Shown here in pieces: positions 7,640 to 17,584 of a stretch of DNA of 36,047 nt. The stretch covers positions 2,932 to 38,978 of the forward strand of contig NZ_JALHLF010000001.1 in NCBI RefSeq assembly GCF_022832435.1, written 5' to 3'. Positions within the stretch are counted from its first letter, which is position 1. Every line of letters begins with the position of its first letter. The notes beneath the pieces were generated by a model, which searched no databases, was not told where the DNA came from, and saw only the letters and a list, made by a program, of their open reading frames with translations. Made by a program: the position numbers and the translations under genes. This DNA is from Novosphingobium organovorum. GTDB lineage: Bacteria; Pseudomonadota; Alphaproteobacteria; Sphingomonadales; Sphingomonadaceae.

Positions 7640-7704
7640 CGATACATAGCGATACATAAAAACCGCCTCCGCCATGTTGCCTTCACGGCGCCTGCTACGA
7701 TACA
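7640..7704. repeat. Three CGATACA repeats upstream of the diguanylate cyclase gene
   Basis: CGATACA occurs at 7640-7646, 7650-7656 and 7698-7704. The first two are 10 bases apart, about one helical turn, and extend to CGATACATA. They lie 115-180 bases upstream of the cyclase start and could be an operator. No regulator is known to me for this motif. Confidence 0.35.
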
Positions 7705-7818
7705 AACGGACGCGTTCCTTGCAGGTACGGTCCGCCTGCCGTCCTGCCTCGGGTGCGGGTCCTTGGGCGCAGACGCCATGCTCGCAGGTTGAAAGGCACG
7801 GAGGTAGCACGAGCGCCC

Positions 7819-8823
7819 ATGGCCCAAGCCACCCGGCACGACGACGAAGCCGGCCGACTGGCCGCCTTGCGCCGGCTCCACGTCCTTGATTCCGATCCCG
7901 AGGAAGCGTTCGAAAATGTCGTTTCGCTGGTGCGCCAGGTGCTCGGCGTTCCCATCGCAACGGTCGCTCTGGTCGACGAGAACCGCCAATGGTTCAAGGC
8001 CCGGCGCGGGCTCGACATCGCCGAGACGGCGCGTGACGTTTCGTTCTGCACCCACACCATCCAGACCGACGATCCGCTGATCGTTCCCGACGCCGAACAC
8101 GACGCGCGCTTCGCGGCCAATCCATTCGTCCTCGGGCAACCGGGCATCCGCGCCTATCTCGGTATTCCGCTGCGCTGTTCGGATGGCTACAATCTGGGCG
8201 CGCTCTGCGCGATCGACACCGCCCCGCGCGAATTCACGTCCGCCGAAATCGCCTTGCTCACATCGTTCTCACAGATCGTGGTGAGCGAGCTCGAACTGCG
8301 CCGCGTGGCGCAGTTCGACACGATGACAGGTGCCCTTTCACGCCGCGCCTTCGTCGATCGAATGGAAGAAGAAATAGAACGATTTCAGCGTTATAAATGC
8401 GATAGTTCGCTTCTTTTATTCGATATCGACCATTTCAAGTCGGTCAATGACCGGTTCGGACACCCCGGCGGCGACACGGCGTTGAGCGAAGTTGTCGCGA
8501 CGATCAAACGGATCAAGCGCCCCAACGACATCATCGGACGCCTCGGCGGCGAGGAATTCGCCATGCTCCTGCCCGAGACCGACGCGGGAAGCGCGCTGCA
8601 GGCCGCCGAGCGCTACCGCGAAGCGATCGCCGCGCAGTCCATCGCGATCACGCCGGGCACGCACCTGACCGTTTCGGCCAGCTTCGGAATTGCCGGACTG
8701 CACAGCGCCATCCGCACGCCCGCGCAGTGGCTCGCCTGCGCCGACGTCCCGCTCTATCAGGCCAAGCGCTCGGGACGAAACTGCAGCCGGACGGTCGCCG
8801 CCCCAACTGGCTTTACAGAGTGA
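7819..8823 (+). CDS. GAF-GGDEF diguanylate cyclase
   Basis: 334 residues. An N-terminal GAF sensor domain (about 12-160; DVSFCTHTIQTDDPLIVPD, GIRAYLGIPLRCSDGYNLG) is followed by a GGDEF domain (about 165-330). The active-site motif is GGEEF (243-247), so it should convert two GTP to cyclic di-GMP. An RxxD inhibitory site, RPND (234-237), sits five residues upstream, implying product feedback. No membrane segment, so a cytosolic sensor. ATG 7819 is chosen because it leads directly into the GAF domain. A GGAGGT lies 14 bases upstream, rather far, and TTG 7789 is a possible earlier start. A short AT-richer codon run lies near 8365-8425. Its end overlaps the end of the convergent oxidoreductase by 11 bases. 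Confidence 0.92.
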   Translation: MAQATRHDDEAGRLAALRRLHVLDSDPEEAFENVVSLVRQVLGVPIATVALVDENRQWFKARRGLDIAETARDVSFCTHTIQTDDPLIVPDAEHDARFAANPFVLGQPGIRAYLGIPLRCSDGYNLGALCAIDTAPREFTSAEIALLTSFSQIVVSELELRRVAQFDTMTGALSRRAFVDRMEEEIERFQRYKCDSSLLLFDIDHFKSVNDRFGHPGGDTALSEVVATIKRIKRPNDIIGRLGGEEFAMLLPETDAGSALQAAERYREAIAAQSIAITPGTHLTVSASFGIAGLHSAIRTPAQWLACADVPLYQAKRSGRNCSRTVAAPTGFTE

Positions 8824-9876
8824 TCCGACTGCCCTGTTCGCTCGAGGCGATCGCGGCCGCGAGGATATCCTGCACCAGCAGCACGTCCTCCGGCCTCGCG
8901 GGCAAGGCCCCCTCTCCACGGCAAGCGGCGGCCATCATCGCGTAAAACCGGTGCTGCGCGCCGCGTGGCAGGGGCGTTTCCTCCCGCTGCCCTTGCGCGT
9001 CGAAGCGCACCAGCGGCTCGGGATCGAGCCCCCAGGCCTCGTCGCCCGGCCGCAGTCCGGCCTTGGACTGCTCCTCCTGCACGTCGAGCCCCGCCTTGAT
9101 CAACGATCCGCCGGTGCCGTGGACGCGAAAACGCGCCTCACCGCCCGCCACGCACGAGCCCGCGTGCAGAACCACCCGAAGCCCTGCATAGTGCAGCGCG
9201 ACGTGAACGTGATCGACTGCCCTCGCGCCCTCGCGAAGGCAGGAAAGATCGGCATCGACCTCCAGCGGCCGGCCGAACAGCTGGACCGCCTGGTCGACGA
9301 GGTGCGGGCCAAGATCGTACCACAGCCCCGAACCCGGCGCGCCGCTTTCACGCCAGCGGTCCTGAACCTCGGGCCGGAAACGGTCGAAATGCGATTCGAA
9401 ATGGACCGGCCGCCCGATCAGACCCTGCTCGAGCGCCGCGCGCAAACCGAGGAAATCCGCGTCCCAGCGCCGGTTGTGGAACGCCGTGGCCAACAGGCCC
9501 CGCGCTTCGGCCAGGGCGAACAGCCCGCGCGCCGCGATGGGATCGAGCGTAAAAGGCTTCTCGACGACGACATGGCGCCCCGCTTCGAGCGCCCGCGTCG
9601 CAAGGTCGGCGTGCGACGCACTGGGCGTTGCGATAACGACGAGAGCAATCGCGGGGTCGGCAAGCAAAGTCTCGATATCGGGGACGAGCCGGACACCGGG
9701 CGCGGGAGGCGCCGCGTCCCGCCGGCGCGAGACCACCGCGCGCAGCTCAAGTCCGGGCGTCGCGGCGATGTAGGGCGCGTGGAACACCCCCGTCGCCATC
9801 CCGTTGCCGACGATGCCCACCCCGATGGGCCCATCCCCAAGCGGGGCGGGACCATGCGGGGCCAGCACCGGAACGG

Positions 9877-9880
<4 letters not shown>
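8813..9880 (-). CDS. Gfo/Idh/MocA-family NAD(P)-dependent oxidoreductase
   Basis: 355 residues. A Rossmann fold ([19 protein letters not shown], about 20-38) is followed by the family signature [10 protein letters not shown] with the catalytic Lys of EKP, and a C-terminal alpha/beta domain with [19 protein letters not shown]. The sequence resembles the YdgJ/YhhX group, sugar or inositol dehydrogenase-like; the substrate is unknown. The start codon is uncertain: TTG at 9880 overlaps the pyrG stop by 4 bases (TTGA), while GTG at 9868 is the next possibility. It follows pyrG in the same direction and is probably co-transcribed with it. Cytoplasmic. Confidence 0.88.
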
Positions 9881-11508
<1,628 letters not shown>

Positions 11509-11587
11509 GGGTATTGGGCCTTAAATTGCGTGGTGGCCCTCAGGCAAGCGCCGAGAGCCTGTGTCCACAGGTCAAATTCAATAAAAT

Positions 11588-11640
11588 GCCGCCTGACAGC
11601 GCCAGACGGCATCCTGGTTACAACGATTTTGTCAGGCGGC
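11588..11640 (-). terminator. secG terminator / pyrG leader with two alternative stems
   Basis: An 11-base perfect inverted repeat, GCCGCCTGACA (11588-11598) / TGTCAGGCGGC (11630-11640), is followed on the minus strand by ATTTTATT. The 3' arm in the minus-strand RNA (11588-11598) can instead pair with the nearer GCCGTCTG (11603-11610) in an 8-pair hairpin. Either form works as a terminator for secG; mutual exclusion would allow attenuation. Confidence 0.6.
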
Positions 11641-11674
11641 TCCTAAGGCTAGGCCACGGAACCGCCCGGTCTAT

Positions 11675-11704
11675 GCCGTTACTGCTTGGGCCGTTACTGC
11701 TTGG
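11675..11704. repeat. Exact 15-base tandem duplication over the secG stop
   Basis: GCCGTTACTGCTTGG occurs twice head to tail, 11675-11689 and 11690-11704. On the minus strand each copy contains CAG TAA, so the last codons and stop of secG are duplicated in frame. The second stop lies 15 bases after the first. Confidence 0.9.
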
Positions 11705-12089
11705 CCGCACCCGCGAGCGGGTCGTCCTGCGTCGTGCCCGAGGTCGTGCCGTTCGCCGAGTCGGCACCCGCCGAACCGGCCAGCGGATCGGCCGGCTGCG
11801 GGCTCGGCGTTGCCGCCGCAGCCGTGCTGCGCTGCAGCGAGGTGTCGATATCACTGGCGTTGTTGGCGTCAACCGCCATGGCCGCCAGAACGATGCTCAG
11901 GATCACGAAGAGACCGGCGAGAACCGCGGTCGAACGCGTCAGGAAGTCGGCCGCGCCGCGTGCCGACATCAGCCCCGAGGGGTTGCCGCCGCCAACGCCC
12001 AGACCACCGCCTTCGGACTTCTGCATGAGAATCACCAGGACCAGCAGGGCCGCCACGAGCGCCTGGACAACCGTCAGGAAAACAAACAT
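11694..12089 (-). CDS. secG: Preprotein translocase subunit SecG
   Basis: 131 residues: the first TM helix starts at the N-terminus (MFVFLTVVQALVAALLVLVILMQ). The family motif QKSEGGGLGVGGG follows, then RGAADFLTRSTAVLAGLFVILSI with the second TM helix. SecG assists SecYE/SecA in protein export across the inner membrane. The C-terminal 50 residues are a low-complexity Ala/Ser/Thr/Pro tail ending ...DPLAGAAKQ, with DPLAG occurring twice, as in other alphaproteobacteria. It lies between tpiA and pyrG, all minus strand, an order often seen in this group. A 15-base duplication spans its stop codon. Confidence 0.96.
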   Translation of the reverse strand: MFVFLTVVQALVAALLVLVILMQKSEGGGLGVGGGNPSGLMSARGAADFLTRSTAVLAGLFVILSIVLAAMAVDANNASDIDTSLQRSTAAAATPSPQPADPLAGSAGADSANGTTSGTTQDDPLAGAAKQ

Positions 12090-12290
12090 CGCTAAATCTC
12101 AGCTCTTTTCGAGGAACCGCAAAACTGCACTACTGCGGCCTGCGTCCAATACCGTGTCCGGCGCGCCTGCATGGCAAGCGCGTCACAAGCGGCGCAGATA
12201 AGCGCTACGCTTCGCGAACGCAACCCGGACCGTCGCGCCTTTTGGTCTGGTGCGCCGAACCGGCAACGCGTGCCGCAAACAGGAGGCCGC

Positions 12291-13049
12291 TCAGTCGGCG
12301 ACGAGCGAGGCCGCCGCGCCGACGATCGCCAGGAAGCTCTCCGCGCTCAGGCTCGCCCCGCCCACCAGCGCGCCGCCCACCTCAGGGACCGACAGCAGGT
12401 CGGAGGCGTTCTCCGCGTTGACCGAGCCGCCGTAGAGAATGCGCACGCCCTGCCCGCTCTCACCGTAGAGATCGACCAGCGTCGCGCGGATCGCGCGGTG
12501 CATCGCCTCTACATCACCAAGCGAGGGCACACGGCCGGTACCGATTGCCCAGATCGGCTCGTAAGCCACGGTGAACTTTTCAGGCGCTTCCTCGAGCGCG
12601 GGGCAGGACGCGGCGACCTGCGCGCCGACGACCGCCTCGGCGGTCCCGGCGTCGCGCTGCGCCTCGGTTTCGCCCACGCACACGATCACGCCGAGACCCG
12701 CGCCCAGCGCGGCCTGCGCCTTGGCCTGAACGTCGGCATCGCTCTCCTTGTGGTAGGTCCGGCGCTCGGAGTGACCGACGATGGTAAAGTCGGCGCCCGC
12801 ATCCTTGAGCATGGGGGCGGAAATATCGCCGGTGAAGGCGCCGTTATCCCGCGTGTGGCAATCCTGCCCGCCCACACCGATGATCTCGGCCGCTTCACGC
12901 GCCCGATAGATGAGTGTCGCAGGTGGCGCGACGCCCACCTGGATCCTGGGAAAACGCCCTGCGGCACGGTCGATGGCGCGAACCTCGTTGAGCATCGCGC
13001 GCGTGCCGTTCATTTTCCAGTTTCCGACGATGTAAGGCAATCCAGCCAT
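12291..13049 (-). CDS. tpiA: Triosephosphate isomerase
   Basis: 252-residue TIM barrel with Lys12 in GNWKMNG, catalytic His93 in IVGHSERR, catalytic Glu164 in VAYEPIWAIGTG and the phosphate-binding YGGSVNAEN. It interconverts dihydroxyacetone phosphate and glyceraldehyde 3-phosphate in the cytoplasm. The ATG at 13049 has an AAGGGA ribosome site. Followed by secG after about 200 bases without a recognisable gene. Divergent from ppiD across a 413-base gap. Confidence 0.98.
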   Translation of the reverse strand: MAGLPYIVGNWKMNGTRAMLNEVRAIDRAAGRFPRIQVGVAPPATLIYRAREAAEIIGVGGQDCHTRDNGAFTGDISAPMLKDAGADFTIVGHSERRTYHKESDADVQAKAQAALGAGLGVIVCVGETEAQRDAGTAEAVVGAQVAASCPALEEAPEKFTVAYEPIWAIGTGRVPSLGDVEAMHRAIRATLVDLYGESGQGVRILYGGSVNAENASDLLSVPEVGGALVGGASLSAESFLAIVGAAASLVAD

Positions 13050-13462
13050 CTTGGTCCCTTGATCAAATCGACGCCATACCGAACGACCTCTCCCGAACGG
13101 GAGGGAATCAGAGCGCCGCTGTAACGGGGCGCTGCTAGGCCAGCACTAGCGGATTTGTCAAAAGACGGGGAGACATCTGTTGACGAAGACTTTGCAAGTG
13201 CAGCGAAGGACGCCGCATCGTTTACGCTCGAAGGTATCGAGAAAGCACCAAGAAAGGCGTGGTTCAGACTATTTGCGCCAAGGACAACGATCCTGACGGG
13301 GGTTCTGGTGCGCGATCGGGCACGAAACATCACCGATAACGACGAGTCGCCATTGCAGGACGGCGAAAGGCCCCCTAAAGCCTCGGCCGTTTCCCGCCGT
13401 CGCCACGGGTTTATCCCGAGCCTCGGCATTTCACAGACCGCTCACTAACGGCCGGACACGAC
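13050..13462. other. Intergenic region between tpiA and ppiD
   Basis: 413 bases, divergent promoters expected at both ends. Small hairpins are CTCCC-gaac-GGGAG (about 13090-13103) and AGCGCC/GGCGCT (about 13112-13133). The middle (about 13150-13330) is less GC-rich than the flanks. A 97-codon open frame (13155-13448, TTG start) shows no codon bias or recognisable domain and is not called a gene. I see no clear -35/-10 pair or RNA gene. Confidence 0.5.
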
Positions 13463-15433
13463 ATGCTCAGCTTTTTCAGATCTTTCCTCCAGTCCAAGAT
13501 CGGCGCCGGTATCGCGCTTGCCGTGCTGGTCGTCATCGCACTGGCCTTTGCCAGCGGCGACATCGCCGGCTTCGGCAGCGGTTCGGGCGTGGGCGACGGC
13601 ACGACCGTGGCGAGCGTGGGCAGCGAGAAGGTGACCACCAACGATCTGGTCCAGGGCGCCAACGTTTCGCTCAAGCGCGTGCAGACCAACAATCCGCAGG
13701 CGACGATGGCCCAACTGCTCGAGCAGGGTGGCCTCGACACCATCCTCGACGAACTGGTCCAGCGTTCGGCCGTCTTCGTGTTCGGCAAGGAAAACGGGAT
13801 CGTCGCGGGCGACCGTCTGGTCGACAGCGAGATCGCGCAGATTTCCGCGTTCCAGGGCGTGGATGGCAAGTTCGACCAGAAGGCCTTCCGCCAGGCGCTG
13901 GCGCAGCAGGGCCTGTCCGAAAAGACGCTGCGTGAGGACATCGCACGCGGGCTCGTGGGCCAGCAGCTCGTCACGCCTGCGCAGTTCGGCGCCTCGATGC
14001 CCGCCTTCATGGCCACGCGCTACGCCCAGATGATCGACGAGACGCGCAGCGGGTCGGTCCTCGCCCTGCCCTCGGCGCTGTTCGCGCCCAAGGACACGCC
14101 CGACGACGCGACGCTCGAGAGCTTCTACAAGAGCCACACCTCCAGCTTCATCCGGCCCGAGCGCCGCGTAATGCGCTACGCGACCTTCACCATCGACGAG
14201 ATGCCCGCCCCGGCCGCGCCGAGCGAGGCCCAGATCTCGGCCCGTTACGAAACCGAAAAGGCGCGCTTCGCCGCCAAGGACGAGCGCCGTATCACCCAGG
14301 TCATCGCCTCCTCCGAAGCCGACGCCAAGGCGATCGTCGCCGCGGTCGATAGCGGCAAGAGCCTCGAGGAAGCGGCCAAGGCCAAGGGCCTTTCGGCTGC
14401 CAAGCTTGAATTCTTCAATCGCCAGACGCTCACCGACCAGTATTCCAAGGCGGTCGCCGATGCGGTCTTTGCCGCTCCGATCGGCAAGCTCGCGCAGCTT
14501 GCCAAGTCGCCGCTGGGCTGGAACGTGATCCGTGTCGAGGAAGAGAACAAGACCCCGGCCAAGTCGATCGATGCGGTCAAGGGCGATCTGATCAAGGAAA
14601 TCGAGGCGGACGAACGCCGCAAGGCCTTTGCCGCGCGTCTCGAATCGATCGAGGACAAGTTCTCGAACGGCGCCAGCCTGCCCGAAGTCGCCAAGGCCCT
14701 GAACATCGCGATCAAGACCACCGAGCCGATCACCGCCGACGGGCGCATCTACGGCAAGAACGGCGAGACCGTCCCCGCCGATCTCCAGCCGCTGCTCCCC
14801 ACCGTCTTCAAGATGGACCAGGAACAGCCCCAGCTGACCCAGATGGGCCAGGGCCAGGACTTCTCGGCCGGTCGTCCCTTCGCGATCTACGACGTCACCC
14901 AGATCACCCCCTCGGCGCCCGCGCCGTTCAAGGAGATCAAGGACGACGTGAAGGTCGCCTGGGCGCTCGACACCGGGTCGAAGGCCGCCAAGGCCGCCGC
15001 GCTCAAGGTCCAGGCCGAAATGGCAAAGGGCAAGTCGATGACCGTCGCGATGGCCGCGACCGGCAAGACCCTGCCCCCGATCGAGCAGGTCGGCATGTCG
15101 CGCGCGACGCTCAGCCGTGCGCTCCAGTCGGGTCGTCAGGTTCCCCCGCCGGTCTCGCTCATGTTCCACATGACCAAGGGCAGCGTGAAGGTGCAGAGCG
15201 CCGACGGCGAACGTGGCTGGTTCGTGGTCGAGCTCAAGGACATCACGCAGGGCAAAACCCCTGCGCCCGAGATCGTCGCCCAGGCCCGCAAGGAACTCGG
15301 CGCACAGCTCGGCGATGCCTATGCCGCCGCTTACGGCCACGCCGTCGAAAGCGAACTTTCGGTCAAGAAGGACCCGGCGGCGATCAAGGCGGTCAAGGCG
15401 CGCCTCGGCGGCACCGCCGCCCCCGGCGCCTGA
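13463..15433 (+). CDS. ppiD: Periplasmic folding chaperone PpiD (parvulin-type peptidyl-prolyl isomerase, SurA N-terminal domain)
   Basis: 656 residues. One N-terminal membrane anchor (residues 13-30, IGAGIALAVLVVIALAFA) precedes a SurA-like N-terminal chaperone segment (about 40-200). A parvulin-like domain follows (about 265-360, KDERRITQVIASSEADAKAIV ... SPLGWNVIRVEE) and then a long helical C-terminus. The start MLSFFRSFLQSKIG is typical of alphaproteobacterial PpiD. It is tethered to the inner membrane facing the periplasm and helps nascent outer-membrane proteins leaving the Sec translocon. The trp genes follow after 73 bases, and ppiD-trpE order is usual in sphingomonads. Whether isomerase activity is retained cannot be judged. 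Confidence 0.93.
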   Translation: MLSFFRSFLQSKIGAGIALAVLVVIALAFASGDIAGFGSGSGVGDGTTVASVGSEKVTTNDLVQGANVSLKRVQTNNPQATMAQLLEQGGLDTILDELVQRSAVFVFGKENGIVAGDRLVDSEIAQISAFQGVDGKFDQKAFRQALAQQGLSEKTLREDIARGLVGQQLVTPAQFGASMPAFMATRYAQMIDETRSGSVLALPSALFAPKDTPDDATLESFYKSHTSSFIRPERRVMRYATFTIDEMPAPAAPSEAQISARYETEKARFAAKDERRITQVIASSEADAKAIVAAVDSGKSLEEAAKAKGLSAAKLEFFNRQTLTDQYSKAVADAVFAAPIGKLAQLAKSPLGWNVIRVEEENKTPAKSIDAVKGDLIKEIEADERRKAFAARLESIEDKFSNGASLPEVAKALNIAIKTTEPITADGRIYGKNGETVPADLQPLLPTVFKMDQEQPQLTQMGQGQDFSAGRPFAIYDVTQITPSAPAPFKEIKDDVKVAWALDTGSKAAKAAALKVQAEMAKGKSMTVAMAATGKTLPPIEQVGMSRATLSRALQSGRQVPPPVSLMFHMTKGSVKVQSADGERGWFVVELKDITQGKTPAPEIVAQARKELGAQLGDAYAAAYGHAVESELSVKKDPAAIKAVKARLGGTAAPGA

Positions 15434-15506
15434 CCGGTGGGCGCCGCGCACCGCCGCGGCGACCGCCTTTCATCCCACCATTCCCCACACGAAACGTAAC
15501 AGGACC

Positions 15507-17051
15507 ATGACGACACAGCGCCAGACGCACAGCGACGCGATCCGCAAGGACGCCGAAGACCGGCTCTCGCAAGGGAACCCGGCGCTGGTCTGGCGCAGGC
15601 TCGTCGCGGATACCGAAACACCCGTGGGGGCTGCGCTCAAGCTGTTCGAGGACGGGCGCGGCGATTTCCTGCTCGAATCGGTCGAGGGCGGCGCGATCCG
15701 CGGGCGTTACAGCCTGCTCGGGCTCGATCCCGATCTGGTGTTCCGCGCCAAGGAGCAGACCTGCGCGATCAACCGCCAGTGGACCAGTGCCCCCGAAGCG
15801 TTCGAACCGCTCGAGGGTGATCCGCTCGCCCAGTTGCGCGCGCTGGTGGAAAGCTGCCGGATCGACGTTCCCGCCGAACTGCCCCCTGCGCTCGCCTGCG
15901 TGGTCGGCTACTTCGGTTACGAGACGATCGGCCTCGTGGAAAAACTGCCGCGCGCGCCGCAGAGCGCGCTCGACGTGCCCGACATGCTGTTCGTGCGCCC
16001 GCAGGTCCTGCTGGTGTTCGACAGCCTGGGCGACGAGCTGTTCTGCGTCGCTCCGGTCTGGCCGCGCGAAGGCGATCCGGCGCGGATGATCGCCGCAGCC
16101 GAGGAACGCATCGAGGAAACGTTGCGCAAGCTCGCCCGGCCGGTGCCCAAAACGCCGGGCATCGCCGACCTGCCCGAACCGGTGCAGACCCCGGTCATGG
16201 CGCCGGGCCAGTACGAAAGCATGGTAACCCGCGCCAAGGACTACATCGAGGCGGGCGACATCTTCCAGATCGTTCTCGCCCAGCGCTTTACCTGCGATTT
16301 CGCGCTGCCCCCGCTCGCGCTCTACCGCGCACTGCGCCGCGTGAACCCCTCGCCTTTCCTCTATTTCCTCGATCTGCCCGGCTTCGCGCTGATCGGCTCG
16401 AGCCCCGAGATCCTCGTGCGCGTGCGCAAGGACGAGGCGGGCAAGCCCGAAGTCACCATCCGCCCGATCGCGGGCACCCGCCCGCGCGGCAAGACCCCGG
16501 CCGAGGACAAGGCCAACGAGGCCAGCCTGCTCGCCGACCCCAAGGAGCGCGCCGAGCATCTCATGCTGCTCGATCTTGGCCGCAACGACGTTGGGCGGGT
16601 CGCTGCGGCGGGCAGCGTGGAAGTGACCGACAGCTACACGATCGAGCGCTACAGCCACGTCATGCACATCGTCTCGAACGTCGTCGGCACGCTCGACACC
16701 GAGCACCACGATGCGATCGACGCGGTCTTCGCGGGCTTCCCGGCGGGCACCGTGTCGGGTGCGCCCAAGGTGCGCGCATGCCAGATCATCGCTGAGCTCG
16801 AACCCGAAACGCGCGGCGCCTACGCGGGCGGTGTTGGCTATTTTTCGCCGGACGGATCGGTCGATTCGTGCATCGTGCTGCGCACCGGCGTGCTCAAGGA
16901 CGGGGTGCTCCACGTTCAGGCGGGCGCGGGGATCGTCGCGGACAGCGATCCCGACTACGAACAGCGCGAGTGCCTGCACAAGTCGGGCGCGCTGTTCGCC
17001 GCCGCTCGCGAGGCGATCCGCGTCGCGAGCGAAGCGGGTTTCGGCCAGTGA
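15507..17051 (+). CDS. trpE: Anthranilate synthase component I
   Basis: 514 residues. The N-terminal regulatory domain contains the LLESVEGGAIRGRYSLLG segment that carries tryptophan feedback-binding residues in the family. The chorismate-binding domain follows, with NPSPFLYFLD, GSSPEILVRV, RPIAGTRPRG, LLDLGRNDVGRV and FPAGTVSGAPKVRACQII. It converts chorismate and ammonia (from TrpG) to anthranilate, the first step of tryptophan synthesis. The ATG at 15507 with AACAGGA upstream is chosen over a 98-codon extension into ppiD. No Trp-rich leader peptide is seen in the 73-base upstream gap. Its stop overlaps the next gene by 4 bases (GTGA). Confidence 0.97.
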   Translation: MTTQRQTHSDAIRKDAEDRLSQGNPALVWRRLVADTETPVGAALKLFEDGRGDFLLESVEGGAIRGRYSLLGLDPDLVFRAKEQTCAINRQWTSAPEAFEPLEGDPLAQLRALVESCRIDVPAELPPALACVVGYFGYETIGLVEKLPRAPQSALDVPDMLFVRPQVLLVFDSLGDELFCVAPVWPREGDPARMIAAAEERIEETLRKLARPVPKTPGIADLPEPVQTPVMAPGQYESMVTRAKDYIEAGDIFQIVLAQRFTCDFALPPLALYRALRRVNPSPFLYFLDLPGFALIGSSPEILVRVRKDEAGKPEVTIRPIAGTRPRGKTPAEDKANEASLLADPKERAEHLMLLDLGRNDVGRVAAAGSVEVTDSYTIERYSHVMHIVSNVVGTLDTEHHDAIDAVFAGFPAGTVSGAPKVRACQIIAELEPETRGAYAGGVGYFSPDGSVDSCIVLRTGVLKDGVLHVQAGAGIVADSDPDYEQRECLHKSGALFAAAREAIRVASEAGFGQ

Positions 17052-17584
17052 GCGCGCCGCAGCCCGAAGGCTTCACCACGCGCTACACCTTCCCCGATTA
17101 CCTGCGCGCCAACCGCCTGCTCGCGCTCAAGGCCTGGCGCGGATGGCGCGGGCTGGTCACCGGCTCGGTCATCATCGTCCTGCTGATGGCGATGAACTTC
17201 GCGCCGGGCGCCTCAGGTGTCGAACAAGGCCTGTTCCGCGCGGTCTACGCGACGATGGGCTACCTCGCGCTGCTCGCCGGGCTCATCGCGCTCTATTTCG
17301 CTCTGGTCATGCCGAGAAAGGCGAAGAAGCGTTTCGAGGCCAACGGGCTCGAAGGCGCGAGTTGCCACTACCGCTTCACCGCGGACGGCTTCACGATCGA
17401 GAGCGGTGAAGCGCAGCGCGCGTTCACCTGGGGCGAATTCGCCTGGTGGACGCAGGACGACGCACTTCTGCTCCTGCGCACCAAAGGCCCGATGATGGTC
17501 TGGCTGCCCCGCGCCCAGATCAGCGTGGAGACCCTGCAGGCGTTCCGCCAGGCTCTGGCGGGCGCCGGGGTGCGCGAGGTGTGA
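17048..17584 (+). CDS. YcxB-like membrane protein
   Basis: 178 residues. Two transmembrane helices (about 33-52 and 68-90, LVTGSVIIVLLMAMNF and TMGYLALLAGLIALYFALVM) are followed by a soluble domain. That domain has the pattern of YcxB-family proteins (YRFTADGFTIESGEAQRAFTWGEFAWW, then a PRAQIS segment). The family has no known function. GTG start within a 4-base overlap with trpE; its own stop overlaps the next gene by 4 bases. It is thus translated as part of the trp transcript although nothing links it to tryptophan metabolism. Confidence 0.8.
   Translation: MSAPQPEGFTTRYTFPDYLRANRLLALKAWRGWRGLVTGSVIIVLLMAMNFAPGASGVEQGLFRAVYATMGYLALLAGLIALYFALVMPRKAKKRFEANGLEGASCHYRFTADGFTIESGEAQRAFTWGEFAWWTQDDALLLLRTKGPMMVWLPRAQISVETLQAFRQALAGAGVREV

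Noticed and set aside
13155..13448. 97-codon open frame before ppiD
   Set aside because: TTG start, no ribosome site, codon use unlike genes of this genome, no recognisable domain.
13445..15451. 668-codon open frame antisense to ppiD
   Set aside because: Gly/Arg/Asp-rich low-complexity translation typical of the reverse strand of a GC-rich gene; ppiD on the plus strand has clear domains.
15434..15506. Tryptophan leader peptide or attenuator before trpE
   Set aside because: No short frame with Trp codons and no clear terminator/antiterminator pair in these 73 bases.
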